A stretch of 64,000 bases of DNA from assembly GCF_014203665.1 (NCBI RefSeq), contig NZ_JACHJN010000004.1, positions 124,001 to 188,000 on the forward strand, read 5' to 3'. Positions 62,126-64,000 of this stretch are shown here, piece after piece. Each line of letters opens with the position of its first letter. The first letter of the stretch is position 1. A program made the position numbers and the translations under genes. The DNA is from Saccharothrix tamanrassetensis (GTDB lineage Bacteria > Actinomycetota > Actinomycetes > Mycobacteriales > Pseudonocardiaceae). A model generated the notes under the pieces. It saw nothing but the letters and a program-made list of their open reading frames with translations, had not been told where the DNA came from and made no database searches.

Positions 62126-64000
62126 TCAGACCACCAGCTCCAACGACGACCCGCCACGTGCCTTGCGCACCCGCAGCCTGGTCGGGATCCGCTGCCGCAA
62201 CTCCTCCACGTGCGACACCAGGCCCACCACGCGACCGCCCGCGCGCAGTTCGTCCAGGGTCGTCATCACGAGTTCGAGGGTCTCCGCGTCGAGCGTCCCG
62301 AAGCCCTCGTCGATGAACAGGGTGTCGAGCACCGCCCCGGCCGCGACCACGTCGGCCAGGCCCAGCGCCAACGCCAGCGACGCCAGGAACGACTCCCCGC
62401 CGGACAACGTCTTCGCCGGGCGCTGCTGCCCCGAGTAGTCGTCCAGCACGTCCAGGCCCAGCCCGCCCCTGGTGCCGCGCGGACCGGCTTCGACGGAGTG
62501 CACGAACCGGTAGCGGCCCTGGCTCATGCGCTCCAGACGGGTGCCGGCGGCGACCGCGACCTCCTCCAGGCGTGCCGCGAGGACGTACGTGCGCAGGGTC
62601 ATGCTCATGGTGTTCTGGCCCATGCCGTTGATCACGTCGGTCAGCGCGTCCAGCTCGGCGTACTCCGCCTCCACCGGTTCCAGGCGGACCCACGCGGCGG
62701 CCAACCGCTCGGCCAGCTCGTTCGCCCGGGTGGCCCGGCGGCGGGCCGCGGACAGCACCGACGCCGCCCGTTCGGCCTGCTCGTGCGCGGTGCGGTAGCG
62801 GGTCTCGGCGGCGGGCAGGTCCACCTCGGTGTCCGGGTCCACGTCGGGCAGTTCCGCCAGCACGGCCTCGGCGGTGACCTTCGCGTCCTCGACCCTGCGG
62901 ATCTTCGCCTCCAGCTCGGCGACGGCCGACTCGGCGCGGGCCGCCGCCAGCGCCTCCGCCACGTCCGCGAAACCCGCTTCGGCGGCCAGCCGGGACACCT
63001 CCACCCGCTGCTCGGCCAGGCGTTCCCGGTGCTCGGCCACGGCGGTGCGGCGGTCGGCGAGGGTGGTCAGCGCGTCGGCCAGGTCGAGCAGGTGGGCGCG
63101 GCGGGCGGTCACGTCCGGGAAGTCGCCGCGCGCCTCCTCCAGGCGGGCCGCGCGTTCCCGGATCGTCTCGGCGAGTTCCCGGTGCCGGGTGGACAGTTCC
63201 GCGACCTCGCGTTCCAGCGCGGTGCGGTTCCGGGTGGCCTGCTCGATCCCGCGTTCCAGTTCGGCCAGCGCGGCGGCGCGCGGACTCCGTTGCGCGGCCA
63301 GGGCTTTCACCGAGTCGTGCGCGGCGGTCAAGGCGGCCGGGTCCTGGTCGCCGACCGTCTCGCGCAGCGCACCCACCCGGCTCGACGCGTCCTGGCAGGA
63401 CTTCTCCGCGACGCCCCGGCGGTCCAGCGCGGCCTGTTCCTCGGCCGCGGCACGCTCCTCGTCGGCCGCGGTGACCGCGTTCAGCATCGGCTGGGCGGGG
63501 TGGGGGTGCGCGGCGGACCCGCACACCGGGCACGAGTGACCGGCGCGCAACGACGCCGCCAGCTCCACCGCCATACCGTCCAGGCGCTGCTGCCGCACCT
63601 GCAACAGCACGTCCTTGGCCTTCTGGTGGGCGTCGACCGCGACGCGGCGCGCTTCCTCGGCCGCGCGCAGGGCCTGTTCGGCACCGGGGAGCTCGCGGGC
63701 GGCCGCGGCCTTGGCCGTCACCGCGTCCAGCCGGGCTGCGGCCAGCGCGGACTCCTCGGCGGCGGAACGGGCCGCCGCCAGCCGGTCCGGCACCTCGGCC
63801 AACGCGGTGACCAGCTTGTCCAGCGCGGTCGCGGCGGTGCGCGCGCGCTGCTCCAGGTCGGCCGCCCGACGCCGGTCCTCGCGCTGGCGCTGCGCCTCGG
63901 CGGCCAGCGTGGTCAGCCCGCCCGCCTCCTCGCGGAACCGCTCGCCGTCGGCGCGCAGCTCCGTGCCCCGGTACCCGAACGCCGCCACGGCGTCCGCCGC
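62126..64000 (-). CDS. sbcC: DNA exonuclease SbcC, 5' end beyond the window
   Basis: The visible 625 codons are the C-terminal part of SbcC; the frame is open to the right edge at 64000, so the N-terminal P-loop half lies outside. A zinc hook CPVC (GHSCPVCGSAAHPHP) sits between long charged coiled coils. The C-terminal ATPase lobe has the signature KTLSGGESFLASLALAL and Walker B LDTLFIDEGFGTLD with the closing HVEELRQRIPTRLRV. It forms a nuclease with SbcD (outside the window) for hairpin and double-strand ends. Confidence 0.92.
   Translation of the reverse strand, partial: AADAVAAFGYRGTELRADGERFREEAGGLTTLAAEAQRQREDRRRAADLEQRARTAATALDKLVTALAEVPDRLAAARSAAEESALAAARLDAVTAKAAAARELPGAEQALRAAEEARRVAVDAHQKAKDVLLQVRQQRLDGMAVELAASLRAGHSCPVCGSAAHPHPAQPMLNAVTAADEERAAAEEQAALDRRGVAEKSCQDASSRVGALRETVGDQDPAALTAAHDSVKALAAQRSPRAAALAELERGIEQATRNRTALEREVAELSTRHRELAETIRERAARLEEARGDFPDVTARRAHLLDLADALTTLADRRTAVAEHRERLAEQRVEVSRLAAEAGFADVAEALAAARAESAVAELEAKIRRVEDAKVTAEAVLAELPDVDPDTEVDLPAAETRYRTAHEQAERAASVLSAARRRATRANELAERLAAAWVRLEPVEAEYAELDALTDVINGMGQNTMSMTLRTYVLAARLEEVAVAAGTRLERMSQGRYRFVHSVEAGPRGTRGGLGLDVLDDYSGQQRPAKTLSGGESFLASLALALGLADVVAAGAVLDTLFIDEGFGTLDAETLELVMTTLDELRAGGRVVGLVSHVEELRQRIPTRLRVRKARGGSSLELVV

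Overview
The window is high-GC actinobacterial DNA with densely packed genes, many GTG or TTG starts and many 4-base ATGA/GTGA/TTGA stop-start overlaps. Mycothiol synthesis (mshB), the succinylase lysine branch (dapD, dapE, dapC), GlgC/GlgM glycogen genes, a PimE-type mannosyltransferase, a DUF3117 protein and a sigE-rseA pair point to a soil actinomycete of the order Pseudonocardiales (Actinosynnema/Saccharothrix/Lentzea-like). No PE/PPE genes, transposases, phage genes, CRISPR arrays, rRNA or tRNA genes were seen. The gene order follows a broken but recognisable path through Mycobacterium tuberculosis Rv1159-Rv1222 (recalled, not searched), with actinomycete-specific insertions.

Layout. 0-6 kb: rseA-sigE, a divergent O-methyltransferase, a GlxA-type regulator with a cupin, glgC and glgM. 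6-12.6 kb: an acidic-repeat lipoprotein, leucyl aminopeptidase, a DUF3117 protein, a PaaX-type regulator with an enoyl-CoA hydratase, then 3-methyladenine glycosylase I, an SRPBCC protein and a DivIVA-like protein. 12.7-18.9 kb: an island with a PadR repressor, a PadR-linked membrane protein and cydABDC (cytochrome bd with a missing Q-loop), sitting where gpgS would be expected beside folP2. 19-27 kb: folP2, a secreted CocE-type hydrolase, DUF3224, two tandem LOG proteins, dapE/dapD, dapC and a 7Fe ferredoxin. 27-40 kb: a GNAT protein, two mshB-linked genes, mshB, a complete peptide ABC transporter (oppABCDF), a LpqW-like lipoprotein and typA.

40-64 kb: a tiny Cys/Lys protein, a YciI protein, a tryptophanyl-tRNA synthetase behind a Trp leader-peptide attenuator, an SRPBCC-Nudix fusion, a two-component system divergent from a LolA-like protein with an ABC exporter, a thiamine ABC transporter under a TPP riboswitch, phhB, pimE, a 34-residue membrane peptide with a strong terminator, ychF, an Ada/AlkA-Ogt alkylation-repair pair, an ABC exporter, a VOC protein, a secreted TAP-type hydrolase and an sbcC that runs off the right edge.

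The most interesting signals are regulatory. (1) A 19-bp operator with one mismatch is shared by the sigE promoter at 1.3 kb and the two-component-system promoter at 45.2 kb, suggesting an MprAB-SigE style envelope-stress circuit. (2) A complete ribosome-mediated attenuator precedes trpS. (3) Two identical-format inverted repeats flank the PadR-cydA divergent promoters of a structurally reduced cytochrome bd operon. (4) A short hairpin repeat occurs three times, once at the cydD/cydC junction.
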